64,000 bases of DNA from Tamlana carrageenivorans (GCF_002893765.1 NZ_CP025938.1:2108001-2172000); one strand, 5' to 3'; shown: positions 1 to 8,725, numbered from the stretch's first letter. Notes: generated by a model not told the origin, from the letters alone. Numbers and translations are program-made.

Positions 1-1149
1 AATTTCATTTTGCCCAAAGATGTTCATCGGACAGCCAAAAAGCACAACAGCGATCGCTATACCAAAAAGTTTACCACCTATGAGCATTTGGCCACTATGG
101 TATTTACCGTGATCAGTGGCTGTAGCTCACTTCGTGAGGTTTCCAGTATTATGCTTGCCTGCGAGGGAAAGATCAACCATCTAGGACTCACGGACTTTCC
201 AAAACGCAGTACCTTGTCAGATGCTAACAGGAGAAGAAGCTCTGAAGTATTTGCCGATATTTATCATTTACTCTACAAACGTTACCATCGCTTTTTATCG
301 GACAGCAGACCCTTAGAACCTGCAGTGAAGAACCTTAAAATCGTTGATTCCTCGACCATCCCCCTATTTAGTGACATTCTTAAAGGTGTAGGAAGGAACC
401 CGCTCAACGGCAAAAAGAAAGGAGGTATCAAGATGCATACTATGATAAACGCCATGGAAGACGTTCCTTGTCTGATTAAGTTTTCAAGCGCGGCCACGCA
501 CGACCACACCTTTTTAAAAGACCTGGAACTCAAGAAGGGCTCTTATGTGGTTTTTGACAAAGGGTATGTGGATTATGAGCAATACCAAAAATGGACACTG
601 GAAGATGTTTACTTTGTGACTCGGCAAAAGGACAATGCTCGCTATACAAGCCTTGAAGAGTTTGATATCTCCAATAAAGTGGACGATGCTGTCTTAAAGG
701 ACGAAAAAATAGGGCTTACGGACAAAAACGGCAATGCTTTTTCCCTGAGGAGAATCGCTTTTTGGCACGAAAAGCACCAAAAAGTTTATGAGTTCATCAC
801 TAATAATTATGATCTTGATGCAGACAAAATAGCCGACATCTATAAAAATAGGTGGCAGATTGAGACGATGTTCAAGCGGCTTAAACAGAACTTTCCGCTA
901 AAGTATTTTTTGGGAGACAATCAAAATGCCATCGAAATACAAATCTGGGTCAGTTTGATAATCCAGCTCATTATGCTTGTGATCCAAAGAAAAGCCCAAA
1001 GAAACTGGGCTTATTCCAATATGATGTCCGTCATACGATACCATTTGATGACATATATCGATTTGTTCAAATTCCTGAAAAACCCAGAAGCTAATTGGGA
1101 AGAGATTACAACCAAAAACATTGGGCAATTAAGCCTTTTTGACCCATAA
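1..1149 (+). CDS. IS4-family transposase (DUF4372 + DDE), partial
   Basis: The reading frame is open from base 1, so the N-terminus (about 17 residues by comparison with the full copy at 62002-63201) is cut by the window edge. The N-terminal part is a DUF4372-type domain. The DDE domain follows, with the first Asp in VDSSTIP, the second in VVFDKGY, and the third acidic residue in the YREK signature YKNRWQIETMFKRLK. The protein is identical to the right-hand copy over the visible part. It would catalyse cut-and-paste transposition of its own element. The internal string TTTTATCGGACA near 294-305 resembles the element's own inverted repeat. Confidence 0.93.
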   Translation, partial: NFILPKDVHRTAKKHNSDRYTKKFTTYEHLATMVFTVISGCSSLREVSSIMLACEGKINHLGLTDFPKRSTLSDANRRRSSEVFADIYHLLYKRYHRFLSDSRPLEPAVKNLKIVDSSTIPLFSDILKGVGRNPLNGKKKGGIKMHTMINAMEDVPCLIKFSSAATHDHTFLKDLELKKGSYVVFDKGYVDYEQYQKWTLEDVYFVTRQKDNARYTSLEEFDISNKVDDAVLKDEKIGLTDKNGNAFSLRRIAFWHEKHQKVYEFITNNYDLDADKIADIYKNRWQIETMFKRLKQNFPLKYFLGDNQNAIEIQIWVSLIIQLIMLVIQRKAQRNWAYSNMMSVIRYHLMTYIDLFKFLKNPEANWEEITTKNIGQLSLFDP

Positions 1150-1243
1150 GGAGGTTCTGTTTTCAAAATAAAGAGTGCGATCAATAAAAAAGGCCAACAC
1201 CAAAGCTTTTTTAGCTAATTCTGTTTTTTATCGGACAACAATA
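1..1243 (+). mobile_element. IS4-family insertion sequence, left copy, 5' truncated by window
   Basis: The window opens inside this element. Its 3' end reads TTTTTATCGGACAACAATA at 1225-1243, the reverse complement of the terminal inverted repeat of the copy at 61908-63293. Transposase and flank read base for base like that copy wherever I compared them, so transposition was recent. The two copies are in inverted orientation about 60.7 kb apart. The 5' end and left target duplication are outside the window. Confidence 0.9.
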
Positions 1244-1316
1244 TTATTAATTAAATTATTTAGATTAAATTATTGGATATGTTTTATATTTACTAAATCA
1301 AACAAGAGATACCGTA

Positions 1317-1997
1317 ATGAATAAAAAGGATATTAAAATTTTACTGGTTGATGATGAACCAGATATTTTAGAAATTGTTGGATATAATTTATCTAGTGAA
1401 GGCTACCAAGTCATTACGGCCGAAAACGGACATGAGGGGGTTAAAAAGGCTAAAAAAGAATTGCCGCATCTTATTATACTAGATGTTATGATGCCCGAAA
1501 TGGATGGTATTGAAGCTTGTGAAATCATTAGAAAAAATCCGGACTTAAAAAATACGATTGTTACCTTTTTAACGGCTAGAGGTGAGGATTATTCGCAAGT
1601 AGCTGGTTTTGATGCTGGAGCCGATGACTATATTACGAAGCCTATAAAGCCAAAAGTTTTGGTTAGTAAGGTGAAAGCGCTTTTAAGACGCTTTAAAGAG
1701 GAAGACGTTGCCGATACCATGAAAATTGGTAATTTAATTATTAATCGTGATGAATATAAAATTACTTCTAAAGGTGTTGAAATCATTCTGCCTAGAAAAG
1801 AGTTTGAATTACTTTCATTATTAGCTTCTAAACCAGGGAAAGTATTTAAAAGAGATGAAATTTTAGATGCTGTTTGGGGAAATGAAGTAGTCGTGGGTGG
1901 TAGAACCATTGATGTTCACATTAGAAAGCTTCGTGAAAAACTAGGAGATGATAGCTTTAAAACTATTAAAGGCGTGGGTTATAAGTTTGTTGATTAA
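1317..1997 (+). CDS. OmpR/PhoB-family response regulator
   Basis: 226 residues, the usual length for the family. An N-terminal receiver domain has the acidic pair D12-D13, the phospho-acceptor D56 in ILDVMMP, the switch Thr in FLTARGE and K108 in ITKPIKP. A C-terminal winged-helix DNA-binding domain ends in the typical GRTIDVHIRKLREKLG...TIKGVGYKF. It would be phosphorylated by the kinase encoded next. The stop and the kinase start overlap in TAATG, so the two are translationally coupled. It resembles PhoB/PhoP-type regulators of flavobacteria, but the stimulus cannot be read from sequence. An IS ends only 73 bp upstream of the start codon, which may have displaced the native promoter. Confidence 0.93.
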   Translation: MNKKDIKILLVDDEPDILEIVGYNLSSEGYQVITAENGHEGVKKAKKELPHLIILDVMMPEMDGIEACEIIRKNPDLKNTIVTFLTARGEDYSQVAGFDAGADDYITKPIKPKVLVSKVKALLRRFKEEDVADTMKIGNLIINRDEYKITSKGVEIILPRKEFELLSLLASKPGKVFKRDEILDAVWGNEVVVGGRTIDVHIRKLREKLGDDSFKTIKGVGYKFVD

Positions 1998-3040
1998 TGT
2001 CTTCACAATTTAAAAAATCATATCGTTTCGCGGTAAGAACATCGTTGTTGATAGTCTTTTATACAACACTCGTAATGGGTGTTTTTTTGTATTATCTCGA
2101 AGTCTTTAGGTGGTACTGGCTCGCTCTATTTAGTATCATTTTGTTTGTATTTGCGTTAGTGATTATTCAGTTTAATGTTGAGCGGTTTATCTATAAGCGT
2201 ATTAAGAAAATATACGACGATTTAACCTTGCTCGAGTCTGCCAAACTATCTAAAGGACCTATAACAACAAATATTCAAACTCTTACCGAGGATATCGATC
2301 GTTATGCTAAGGATAAAAAGATAGAAATTGAAACTTTAAGGGTTAGAGAGGAGTATCGAAAAGAGTTTATAGGAAATGTGTCTCATGAATTAAAAACGCC
2401 TTTATTTACAGTTCAAGGCTATATTTTAACTTTGTTAGATGGTGCAGCAGACGATAAGGAAATTCGAAAAAAATATCTAGAACGCGCCAGTAAAGGAATT
2501 GAAAGACTTGGATTTATTATCAAAGACCTGGATATGATTACCAAGCTTGAAGTGGGAGACCTTAGGTTGCAATACGAGGTTTTTAATATCGTAGAGCTTA
2601 TCAGGCAAGTTTTTGACATGCTGGAAATGAAGGCTAATAAAAAAGACATTACCTTAACTTTTGATAGAAAATATATCACCCCGGTTTTTGTTCGTGCAGA
2701 CAAAGAACGTGTGCAGCAAGTTTTAGCAAACTTAATTGTGAACTCGATTAAATACGGAAGTGAAAGAGGCACCACCGAAATAAGTATAGAAAACCTTATA
2801 AAAAATAAAATAATCATTCGGGTAACCGATAATGGTGAAGGTATAGCTAAAATGCATTTACCACGTTTGTTTGAACGTTTTTATCGCGTAGATAAAAGTG
2901 GGTCACGAAAAGAAGGTGGGTCAGGTCTTGGTTTGTCTATTGTAAAACACATTATAGAAGCGCATAAAGAGAAAATCTATGTAGAAAGTGAAGAAGGTAT
3001 TGGTAGTGAGTTCTCCTTTACTTTAGAAAAAGCTGAATAG
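1997..3040 (+). CDS. PhoR-like sensor histidine kinase
   Basis: 347 residues. Two hydrophobic segments near residues 15-33 and 38-58 are separated by a very short loop, so there is almost no periplasmic sensor domain. The HisKA box FIGNVSHELKTPLF places the phospho-accepting histidine at H130. HATPase_c motifs follow: an N-box around LANLIVNSIKYG, G1 in VTDNGEGI, and GGSGLGLSIVKHI. It phosphorylates the partner regulator encoded immediately upstream, with a 1-nt overlap. Its last 18 bp overlap the 3' end of the convergent glycosyltransferase gene. The minimal extracytoplasmic region suggests sensing through the membrane or a partner protein, which is inference. Confidence 0.92.
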   Translation: MSSQFKKSYRFAVRTSLLIVFYTTLVMGVFLYYLEVFRWYWLALFSIILFVFALVIIQFNVERFIYKRIKKIYDDLTLLESAKLSKGPITTNIQTLTEDIDRYAKDKKIEIETLRVREEYRKEFIGNVSHELKTPLFTVQGYILTLLDGAADDKEIRKKYLERASKGIERLGFIIKDLDMITKLEVGDLRLQYEVFNIVELIRQVFDMLEMKANKKDITLTFDRKYITPVFVRADKERVQQVLANLIVNSIKYGSERGTTEISIENLIKNKIIIRVTDNGEGIAKMHLPRLFERFYRVDKSGSRKEGGSGLGLSIVKHIIEAHKEKIYVESEEGIGSEFSFTLEKAE

Positions 3041-4069
3041 GGCTTTATAATTTGGCGTAAAATCAAAGGCTTTCAGTCCTTCATAGGCTACAATTTCTTC
3101 TAATTTATCTATGGTAAATTCATCCTGATGACATGTAGGAACCATACTTAATTCCCAAAGCCTTTCTGCAAGATACTCTTGTTCAAATTGTCCGGGGGTT
3201 GGAATAAAAAAGGCCTTTTTGTTAAGTTTTGCTAAATCCATGACGGTGGTATACCCAGAACGCGAAATGATTAAGGCGCTTTCATTGATGGTTTTTTCAA
3301 GCAATTTTGAGGTCATGAAATTATAAATGGTGATGTTTCCAATAACTTCTTTGGTTTGTTGGGCTTCCATCTGGCCTTTTACAAAAACAATTTTTCCTGT
3401 GTAGCTTTTAAGTTCTTGTAAAAGCTTTTCTTCTAAAAAAGAACGTTGCGGTTCTGGCCCCGAAATTAAAACCATCAAATCATTTTTAATAACCTCGTTT
3501 GATGCTGTAAATCGGCTTAAAGGCCCTATGTATTCCGTAGGGATATCGAATGTTTTTACATGACCTAGTTTACCACTTAAATTCGGTTCTCCAGGAATAT
3601 CGGGTACCCAGCATCTGTCAAATTTCTTTATGAATTTTTGATGCATTTTAGTACTTAACCAAGAGGTGCTTCCGCTTAAAACATATAATTGATGTGTTAT
3701 AAAAACAGAAGGTACTTTTTTGTTTCTTACCCCTATTCTGTTATCTGAAATAATTCCAGCAATATCGTGTGTGTCTAGAATTTCAGCAACTGCTTTTTTT
3801 TCCCTTTTTATAGCCTTTAGAAGCTTAGGAGAGTCTTTAATTAGTTTTAATTTAAAGTGTTTTCCGTTTTTGGCATAAGTCACGTTATACGAAGGCAGTT
3901 CGATAGTCGATATATTCGGAAACTCTTTTCTTAACAAATCTAATGCAGCACCATCGCTAGCTATAATGGGGATGAAATTATCGGCAATTAAAGCGTTTAT
4001 AATGGGTATGCATCGGGTGGCATGACCTAGGCCCCAATTTAATGGAGCGACCAAAACTTGCTTTTTCAT
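3023..4069 (-). CDS. Glycosyltransferase, MurG/GT28-like family
   Basis: 348 residues. It begins KKQVLVAPLNWGLGHATRCIPII, the glycine-rich N-terminal loop of GT-B glycosyltransferases related to MurG and UDP-GlcNAc transferases. The C-terminal half has ALIISRSGYTTVMDLAKL and FIPTPGQFEQEYLAE, the usual nucleotide-sugar binding region. No signal peptide is visible, so it probably works at the cytoplasmic membrane face. Acceptor and donor are unknown. It stands alone on the minus strand, convergent with the histidine kinase gene. A TACCTTTG box lies 119 bp upstream. Confidence 0.8.
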   Translation of the reverse strand: MKKQVLVAPLNWGLGHATRCIPIINALIADNFIPIIASDGAALDLLRKEFPNISTIELPSYNVTYAKNGKHFKLKLIKDSPKLLKAIKREKKAVAEILDTHDIAGIISDNRIGVRNKKVPSVFITHQLYVLSGSTSWLSTKMHQKFIKKFDRCWVPDIPGEPNLSGKLGHVKTFDIPTEYIGPLSRFTASNEVIKNDLMVLISGPEPQRSFLEEKLLQELKSYTGKIVFVKGQMEAQQTKEVIGNITIYNFMTSKLLEKTINESALIISRSGYTTVMDLAKLNKKAFFIPTPGQFEQEYLAERLWELSMVPTCHQDEFTIDKLEEIVAYEGLKAFDFTPNYKALFSFF

Positions 4070-4187
4070 AGCTGGGTGTTATTATTTCATTTTGCATGAA
4101 GCAAAGTGCTGCATCTTCGCAACACCGAACCTTAAATTTAATTATATATTTACTTCGTAATGCAGCTTGTGAAAATTTTTATAATTT

Positions 4188-4195
4188 CAAAGGTA
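4188..4195 (-). promoter_or_regulatory. Putative -7 box TACCTTTG for the glycosyltransferase gene
   Basis: On the minus strand the string TACCTTTG fits the Bacteroidota sigma-A -7 consensus TAnnTTTG and lies 119 nt upstream of the gene at 3023-4069. No clear -33 element was assigned. Confidence 0.45.
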
Positions 4196-4295
4196 AGTGT
4201 ATTATCACTCTTTTATATTTCCTTAATTTTACCAAATCTATTTCAAATAATAATTAATTGTTAATTCATTGTTTTAAAATAGTTTAACGTTGTCA

Positions 4296-4303
4296 TACTT
4301 TTG
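4296..4303 (+). promoter_or_regulatory. Putative -7 box TACTTTTG for trmB
   Basis: TACTTTTG fits TAnnTTTG and lies 50 nt upstream of the TTG start of trmB. A TTG triplet at 4269-4271 could serve as a -33 element, though the 24-nt gap is rather long. Confidence 0.55.
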
Positions 4304-4352
4304 CAAGTTATTACAGCAGTGAAATTAAATAATTAAAAATAGTAAGCATACC

Positions 4353-5027
4353 TTGGGAAGCAAAAATAAACTTAGAAGATTTAAGGAAAACGAAACATTT
4401 TCAAATGTATTTCAACCTACAAGAGATGAGCTTGTGGAATCTCAATTCAATTTAAAGGGGCATTGGCGTACTGAAGTTTTTAAAAATAACAACCCTTTGG
4501 TTTTAGAGTTAGGTTGCGGAAAAGGAGAATATTCTGTGGCTTTAGCTCAAAAATACCCAGATAAAAATTTCATTGGAATTGATATCAAAGGGGCACGCTT
4601 CTGGCGTGGGGCAAAAACAGCACTAGAAGATGGGATTTCTAATGTGGCTTTTTTACGAACTCAAATAGAGCTTATTGATCATGCTTTTGCCGAAGGTGAA
4701 GTCGATGAAATCTGGATTACCTTCCCAGACCCACAAATAAAATACAAGCGTACCAAGCATCGTATGACCAATGCAACATTCCTGGAGCGTTATAAGAAAA
4801 TATTAAAACCTGAAGGCGTGGTTAATCTCAAAACAGACAGTGAATTTATGCACGGTTACACCCTTGGTTTGTTACATGGTGCTGGGCATGAAGTGCTTTA
4901 TGCAAATCATAATGTTTACAAACAAGAGGGGAGTCCAGAAGAAGTTACATCTATTCAGACATTTTATGAATCTCAGTATTTGGAGCAAAACAAAGCGATA
5001 ACCTATATCAGGTTTAAAATCAAATAA
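4353..5027 (+). CDS. trmB: tRNA (guanine-N7-)-methyltransferase
   Basis: 224 residues. It methylates G46 in the variable loop of tRNAs with S-adenosylmethionine. The SAM-binding motif VLELGCGKGEYS is at about residues 49-60, with the acidic ribose-binding site at FIGIDIKG. The TrmB signature DEIWITFPDPQIKYKRTKHRM contains the catalytic and tRNA-contact residues. The start is TTG at 4353: family members from flavobacteria begin GSKNKLxRFKENETF, which this reading gives, and no ATG lies upstream in frame. It is the first gene of a tight three-gene run with the exporter and the alkyltransferase-like gene. Confidence 0.95.
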   Translation: MGSKNKLRRFKENETFSNVFQPTRDELVESQFNLKGHWRTEVFKNNNPLVLELGCGKGEYSVALAQKYPDKNFIGIDIKGARFWRGAKTALEDGISNVAFLRTQIELIDHAFAEGEVDEIWITFPDPQIKYKRTKHRMTNATFLERYKKILKPEGVVNLKTDSEFMHGYTLGLLHGAGHEVLYANHNVYKQEGSPEEVTSIQTFYESQYLEQNKAITYIRFKIK

Positions 5028-5029
5028 GT

Positions 5030-5659
5030 TTGGAGATTACAGTTGTATTTTTATTAGGTTTTATCTTTGCATTTTTAGGTGTAATTCCTCCTGGCTTATT
5101 GAATATGACCGCAGCAAAAATTAGCCTAAAGGAAGGACATGTTCGCGGTATCATGTTTTCCATTGGTGCCTGTATTGTGGTTTTAGGTCAAACCTATATC
5201 GCTTCCATTTTTGCTAGTTATTTAAGTATACATCCCGAAGTTGTTGATGTGCTAAGGCGGGTTGCGGTTGTTATTTTTATTTTAATTACCATTTACTTTT
5301 TGTTTATAGCAAAATCTAAAGAACCCAAAGAGGTCAAGCTGCAAAAAAGAAGCAAGCACAGTCGTTTTTTTCAAGGTGTATTGATGTCGGCGTTAAACGT
5401 ATTTCCTATACCTTATCAAGCTTATATGACCATTTCATTGGCTTCATTGGGCTGGATAACTTTTGAAAAAATTAGTGTGATTTCGTATGTTGCTGGAGCT
5501 GTAATGGGATCGTTTGCAACGCTGTATTTGTATATTTTCTTTTTTGATAAAATTAAAAGTAAGGCGCTTACCTCTCAAAAAAACATGAATCGTCTTATAG
5601 GAGGTATCACAGCAATCATGTCTATAGTAACCATCATAGGGATTATAAAGGGGTCATGA
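5030..5659 (+). CDS. LysE-family transporter
   Basis: 209 residues with about six hydrophobic segments, as expected for LysE/RhtB exporters. The N-terminal segment ends in the family-like GVIPPGLLNMTAAKIS. A basic loop near residues 98-114 separates the two halves. The start is TTG two bases after the trmB stop; the next in-frame ATG would remove the first transmembrane helix. The gene overlaps the following one by 4 nt (ATGA). The family exports amino acids such as lysine, arginine or homoserine, but the substrate here is unknown. Confidence 0.82.
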   Translation: MEITVVFLLGFIFAFLGVIPPGLLNMTAAKISLKEGHVRGIMFSIGACIVVLGQTYIASIFASYLSIHPEVVDVLRRVAVVIFILITIYFLFIAKSKEPKEVKLQKRSKHSRFFQGVLMSALNVFPIPYQAYMTISLASLGWITFEKISVISYVAGAVMGSFATLYLYIFFFDKIKSKALTSQKNMNRLIGGITAIMSIVTIIGIIKGS

Positions 5660-6000
5660 AACCAGATACTCTAAGTTTTTTCGAACGTGTATATGAAGTA
5701 GTCAGGCAAATTCCTTTCGGATGCGTAACGAGCTATGGCGCTATTGCAGCCTATTTGGGAGCTGCGCGAAGCGCAAGAATGGTTGGTTACGCCATGAATA
5801 ATGCGCATGATAAGGACGTGCCTGCGCACCGTGTCGTAAACCGTAAGGGTTTATTAACGGGCAAGCATCACTTTGGAGGTACACATTTAATGCAGCAGCT
5901 TCTCGAAAATGAAGGGGTTGTGGTAAAAGACAACCAAATTCAGAATTTCGAGAAAGTGTTTTGGAACCCATCTGAAGCATTTCCATATCAGTTAGCTTGA
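5656..6000 (+). CDS. Alkyltransferase-like (ATL) DNA-binding protein of the MGMT family
   Basis: 114 residues, the size of the C-terminal DNA-binding domain of O6-alkylguanine-DNA alkyltransferases. Conserved parts are IPFGCVTSYGAIAAYLG, ARMVGYAMNN and the active-site block VPAHRVVNRKG. The acceptor cysteine of PCHRV is replaced by alanine (A57), so it cannot take up an alkyl group. Proteins with this change (ATLs) bind O6-alkylguanine and pass the lesion to nucleotide excision repair; that role is inferred here. Its start overlaps the exporter's stop. The end overlaps the convergent gene by 9 bp. Confidence 0.88.
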   Translation: MKPDTLSFFERVYEVVRQIPFGCVTSYGAIAAYLGAARSARMVGYAMNNAHDKDVPAHRVVNRKGLLTGKHHFGGTHLMQQLLENEGVVVKDNQIQNFEKVFWNPSEAFPYQLA

Positions 6001-6390
6001 TTTTAAGTTAGGCGTTATAGTAAGCGATTTTTTCTTACGAGCAGAAAGATTCAGAATTTTATCTAAAAGATTAATTTCATTCTTAAAGAGTGTTTTCTTT
6101 AAATCCTGCATTTCTTTTTCCATTTGCTTCTTAATTATTTTTTTAAGGTCGCTGGTAAATGCTAAGTTAAAAGCTTTTTTGTAAAGGTAAATGTGATTTG
6201 CAAGTATTATTTCGTCATCGGCAATACAGATTGAAACTTGATTTTTTTCATCTAATAAATAGTATTCATCAGAAATAGGTGAAATTAATTTTTTGATTGA
6301 TTGATCTTCCGAATAGTTCTTTATAATGTCAATTATGAATTTACAATCTTCCCGGGTGGCCTTGCTTTCGAAGTTAAACATCTTAAACAT
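5992..6390 (-). CDS. Hypothetical protein
   Basis: 132 residues, not recognised. It begins MFKMFNFESKATREDCKFII, has no signal peptide or transmembrane segment, and is rich in Lys, Ile and Asp, with a charged, probably helical C-terminal half (residues 83-125). The 3' end overlaps the ATL gene by 9 bp on the opposite strand. It may be a small cytoplasmic protein of flavobacteria; no function can be offered. Confidence 0.6.
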   Translation of the reverse strand: MFKMFNFESKATREDCKFIIDIIKNYSEDQSIKKLISPISDEYYLLDEKNQVSICIADDEIILANHIYLYKKAFNLAFTSDLKKIIKKQMEKEMQDLKKTLFKNEINLLDKILNLSARKKKSLTITPNLKSS

Positions 6391-6810
6391 AATTAGTTAT
6401 ATTAAACTGTTATGATGTAGGTGTCTTAGGTTGTGTAAACCTATATGAGTAATAAAAACATCAATATACGATTTGGTATATATTGGAAAAGTCGTTTTTT
6501 TACTAGCCTGGTCTTTACTAAGATACGAAATTCTTTAAACAAATTTGTTATGTATACATAAAAATATGGGTCTTATCTAGCTACTAATTTTTCATGATTT
6601 TAATTTAAAAATAACTGATTAAAAAGCTAGTGTTACATAATAACACTGTTGTTTTAATAAGGCCTTTCCTAATAATAATAGCTCTTAAGGTTGGAAAAGA
6701 TAGCGCTATACGCCCTTGCGCTAAAGTTAATTATAAACAAAACTTATAAGATAGAAGTTTCGTCGTAGTACATTATTAATTATCTTTGTAGCTAGAATTA
6801 ATTTGAATAA
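6391..6810. other. Divergent intergenic region (420 bp)
   Basis: AT-rich region between the divergent hypothetical gene and mrp. It holds the likely mrp promoter (6781-6788). No reading frame of note, hairpin terminator or RNA gene was recognised in the remainder. Confidence 0.6.
6781..6788 (+). promoter_or_regulatory. Putative -7 box TATCTTTG for mrp
   Basis: TATCTTTG matches TAnnTTTG and lies 22 nt before the mrp start codon. The -33 element is degenerate (GTTTCG near 6757). Confidence 0.55.
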
Positions 6811-7947
6811 ATGAAGCTTAATAAGAAAGATATTTTAACAGCACTCGAAAGCATTACAGTTCCAGGAGAAGGACAAAATATGGTGGAAAGTGGAGCTGTT
6901 AAAAATGTAGTAACTTTTGGAGATGAAGTTATTGTTGAAATTACCATAAAGAACCCAAGTTTACAGGCGAAAAAACGTACTGAAGTTGATATTTTAAAAA
7001 CCATTCATGAAAAGGTTTACGAGAAGGCTAAAATTAAAGTCAATGTAAAAGTTGAAGCGCCTGAAAGTCCGAAACTCAACGTGATAAAAGGTAAACCAGT
7101 ACCAGGAATCAAAAATATTATAGCAGTGGCATCCGGAAAGGGTGGTGTAGGGAAATCTACGGTTACAGCCAATTTAGCGGTGTCTTTGGCAAAAATGGGC
7201 TTTAAAGTTGGTGTTCTAGATGCTGATATTTATGGACCATCGATGCCCATCATGTTTGATGTGGTAAATGACAAACCTTTAGCAGTAAATGTTGATGGGA
7301 AATCGAAAATGAAACCCATTGAAAGTTATGAGGTAAAGATCTTATCTATTGGCTTTTTTACCCAACCTAACCAAGCAGTAGTTTGGAGAGGCCCCATGGC
7401 AGCCAAGGCTTTAAATCAGATGATTTTTGATGCCCATTGGGGAGAACTTGATTTTTTATTATTAGACCTTCCTCCGGGAACAGGAGATATTCACTTAAGC
7501 ATCATGCAGTCTTTGCCTATTACGGGATCCGTAATAGTGAGTACACCCCAAAATGTGGCTTTGGCTGATGCTAAAAAGGGCGTTGCTATGTTTCAACAAG
7601 ATAGTATCAATGTGCCTGTTTTAGGATTGATAGAAAATATGGCGTATTTTACACCAGAAGAATTGCCAGACAACAAATATTATATTTTTGGTAAAGAAGG
7701 TGCAAAACATTTGGCCGAAGATTTAAAAGTACCGTTTTTAGGTGAGTTGCCTCTTGTGCAAAGTATTAGAGAAGCAGGTGATGTTGGTCGCCCGGCTGCA
7801 CTTCAAACAGGAACAGCTCTAGAAGATGCCTTCCTAAAAATCACACAGCAAGTGGTTCAAGAAGTTGTTCGTAGAAACGATGATTTACCGCCTACAGAGG
7901 CTATTAAAATAACAACAATGGCTGGTTGTGCAGTGGTTAAAAAATAA
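6811..7947 (+). CDS. mrp: Mrp/NBP35-type Fe-S cluster carrier ATPase
   Basis: 378 residues. An N-terminal DUF59/MIP18-like domain (about 1-85) is followed by a MinD/Mrp P-loop ATPase domain with the deviant Walker A VASGKGGVGKST, the switch region VLDADIYGPSMP, and LLDLPPGTGD. It binds and transfers Fe-S clusters to apoproteins in the cytosol. The C-terminal CxxC pair of E. coli Mrp is absent at the expected place: the sequence reads PEELPDNKYYIFGKEG. I believe this is usual in flavobacteria, and cluster binding would then differ. The nfu-type scaffold follows 4 bp downstream, and a ferredoxin is nearby. Confidence 0.93.
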   Translation: MKLNKKDILTALESITVPGEGQNMVESGAVKNVVTFGDEVIVEITIKNPSLQAKKRTEVDILKTIHEKVYEKAKIKVNVKVEAPESPKLNVIKGKPVPGIKNIIAVASGKGGVGKSTVTANLAVSLAKMGFKVGVLDADIYGPSMPIMFDVVNDKPLAVNVDGKSKMKPIESYEVKILSIGFFTQPNQAVVWRGPMAAKALNQMIFDAHWGELDFLLLDLPPGTGDIHLSIMQSLPITGSVIVSTPQNVALADAKKGVAMFQQDSINVPVLGLIENMAYFTPEELPDNKYYIFGKEGAKHLAEDLKVPFLGELPLVQSIREAGDVGRPAALQTGTALEDAFLKITQQVVQEVVRRNDDLPPTEAIKITTMAGCAVVKK

Positions 7948-7951
7948 GGAT

Positions 7952-8194
7952 ATGACATCAGAAGAGTTAAAAATAAATGTTGAAAAAGCACTTGAAGAAA
8001 TTCGACCTTTTTTACAAAGTGATGGTGGTGATATTTCATTGCTGTCTATTGAAAATGATACTTTAGTAAAGGTGCGTTTAGAAGGAGCATGTGTTGGGTG
8101 TAGTGTGAATCAAATGACACTTAAATCTGGTGTGGAAATGACCATAAAAAAATATGCGCCTCAAATAGAGCAGGTTATTAATATTGAAAACTAA
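7952..8194 (+). CDS. NifU-like (Nfu-type) Fe-S scaffold protein
   Basis: 80 residues consisting only of the NifU C-terminal domain. SDGGDISLLSIEND and the cluster-binding GACVGCSVNQMTLKSGVE with its CxxC pair are clear. A GTG 24 nt upstream (7928) is in frame, but the ATG at 7952 is preferred because it is preceded by AAGGAT, follows the mrp stop by 4 bases and gives the usual family N-terminus. It assembles or carries Fe-S clusters, presumably in concert with Mrp from the same transcript. A strong terminator follows at 8245-8298. Confidence 0.92.
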   Translation: MTSEELKINVEKALEEIRPFLQSDGGDISLLSIENDTLVKVRLEGACVGCSVNQMTLKSGVEMTIKKYAPQIEQVINIEN

Positions 8195-8244
8195 TTGAAT
8201 GCGCTGTAAAAGCTTCAGTTAAATGATTGTTTCAATGTAAAAGG

Positions 8245-8298
8245 GTTTCTAAAAAATATAGAATTTTATAAATTCAATATTTTTTAGAAACTTTTTTT
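8245..8298 (+). terminator. Rho-independent terminator after mrp-nfu
   Basis: A perfect 15-bp stem, GTTTCTAAAAAATAT at 8245-8259 with ATATTTTTTAGAAAC at 8277-8291, is followed by a run of seven T. It closes the mrp-nfu unit. Confidence 0.88.
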
Positions 8299-8339
8299 AA
8301 TTAGCCTTATAAAACTTATTATAATAAAGGTGCTTCGAT

Positions 8340-8347
8340 TAAATTTG
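8340..8347 (+). promoter_or_regulatory. Putative -7 box TAAATTTG for the ferredoxin gene
   Basis: TAAATTTG fits TAnnTTTG and lies 48 nt before the ferredoxin ATG, downstream of the mrp-nfu terminator, so the ferredoxin is likely transcribed on its own. Confidence 0.5.
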
Positions 8348-8395
8348 TATTCGAAATTAAAAAAGACTTGCGTTTACCCGAACAAAAATTAAGTA

Positions 8396-8725
8396 ATGGA
8401 AGATATTAATATCAAAATAACAGATAGAGATGGTGTCACTCATGACATTGTTGCGCCAACTGATATGGCAATGAATCTTATGGAAGTAGTAAGATCCTAT
8501 GAACTAGCACCAGAAGGAACAATTGGAGTTTGTGGAGGTATGGCGATGTGCGCTTCTTGTCAATGTTACGTGCTGAGTGATACGGTTTTACCGGAAATGA
8601 GTGATGATGAAGAAGCGATGCTTTCGGAGGCATTCGATGTTAAAGACAATAGTCGTTTAGGTTGTCAAATTCAAATGACTCCAGAAATGGAAGGACTAGA
8701 AGTGGAATTGGCTCCAGAAAGTTAA
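8396..8725 (+). CDS. 2Fe-2S ferredoxin, adrenodoxin type
   Basis: 109 residues, full family length. The cluster ligands are C46, C52 and C55 in GVCGGMAMCASCQC (C-x5-C-x2-C) and C90 in RLGCQIQM, with an additional C57. The acidic stretch EMSDDEEAMLSEAFD is the partner-docking region known from adrenodoxin-like ferredoxins. It transfers single electrons in the cytosol, possibly to Fe-S assembly, given the mrp/nfu neighbours. It carries its own promoter box and terminator. Confidence 0.93.
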   Translation: MEDINIKITDRDGVTHDIVAPTDMAMNLMEVVRSYELAPEGTIGVCGGMAMCASCQCYVLSDTVLPEMSDDEEAMLSEAFDVKDNSRLGCQIQMTPEMEGLEVELAPES

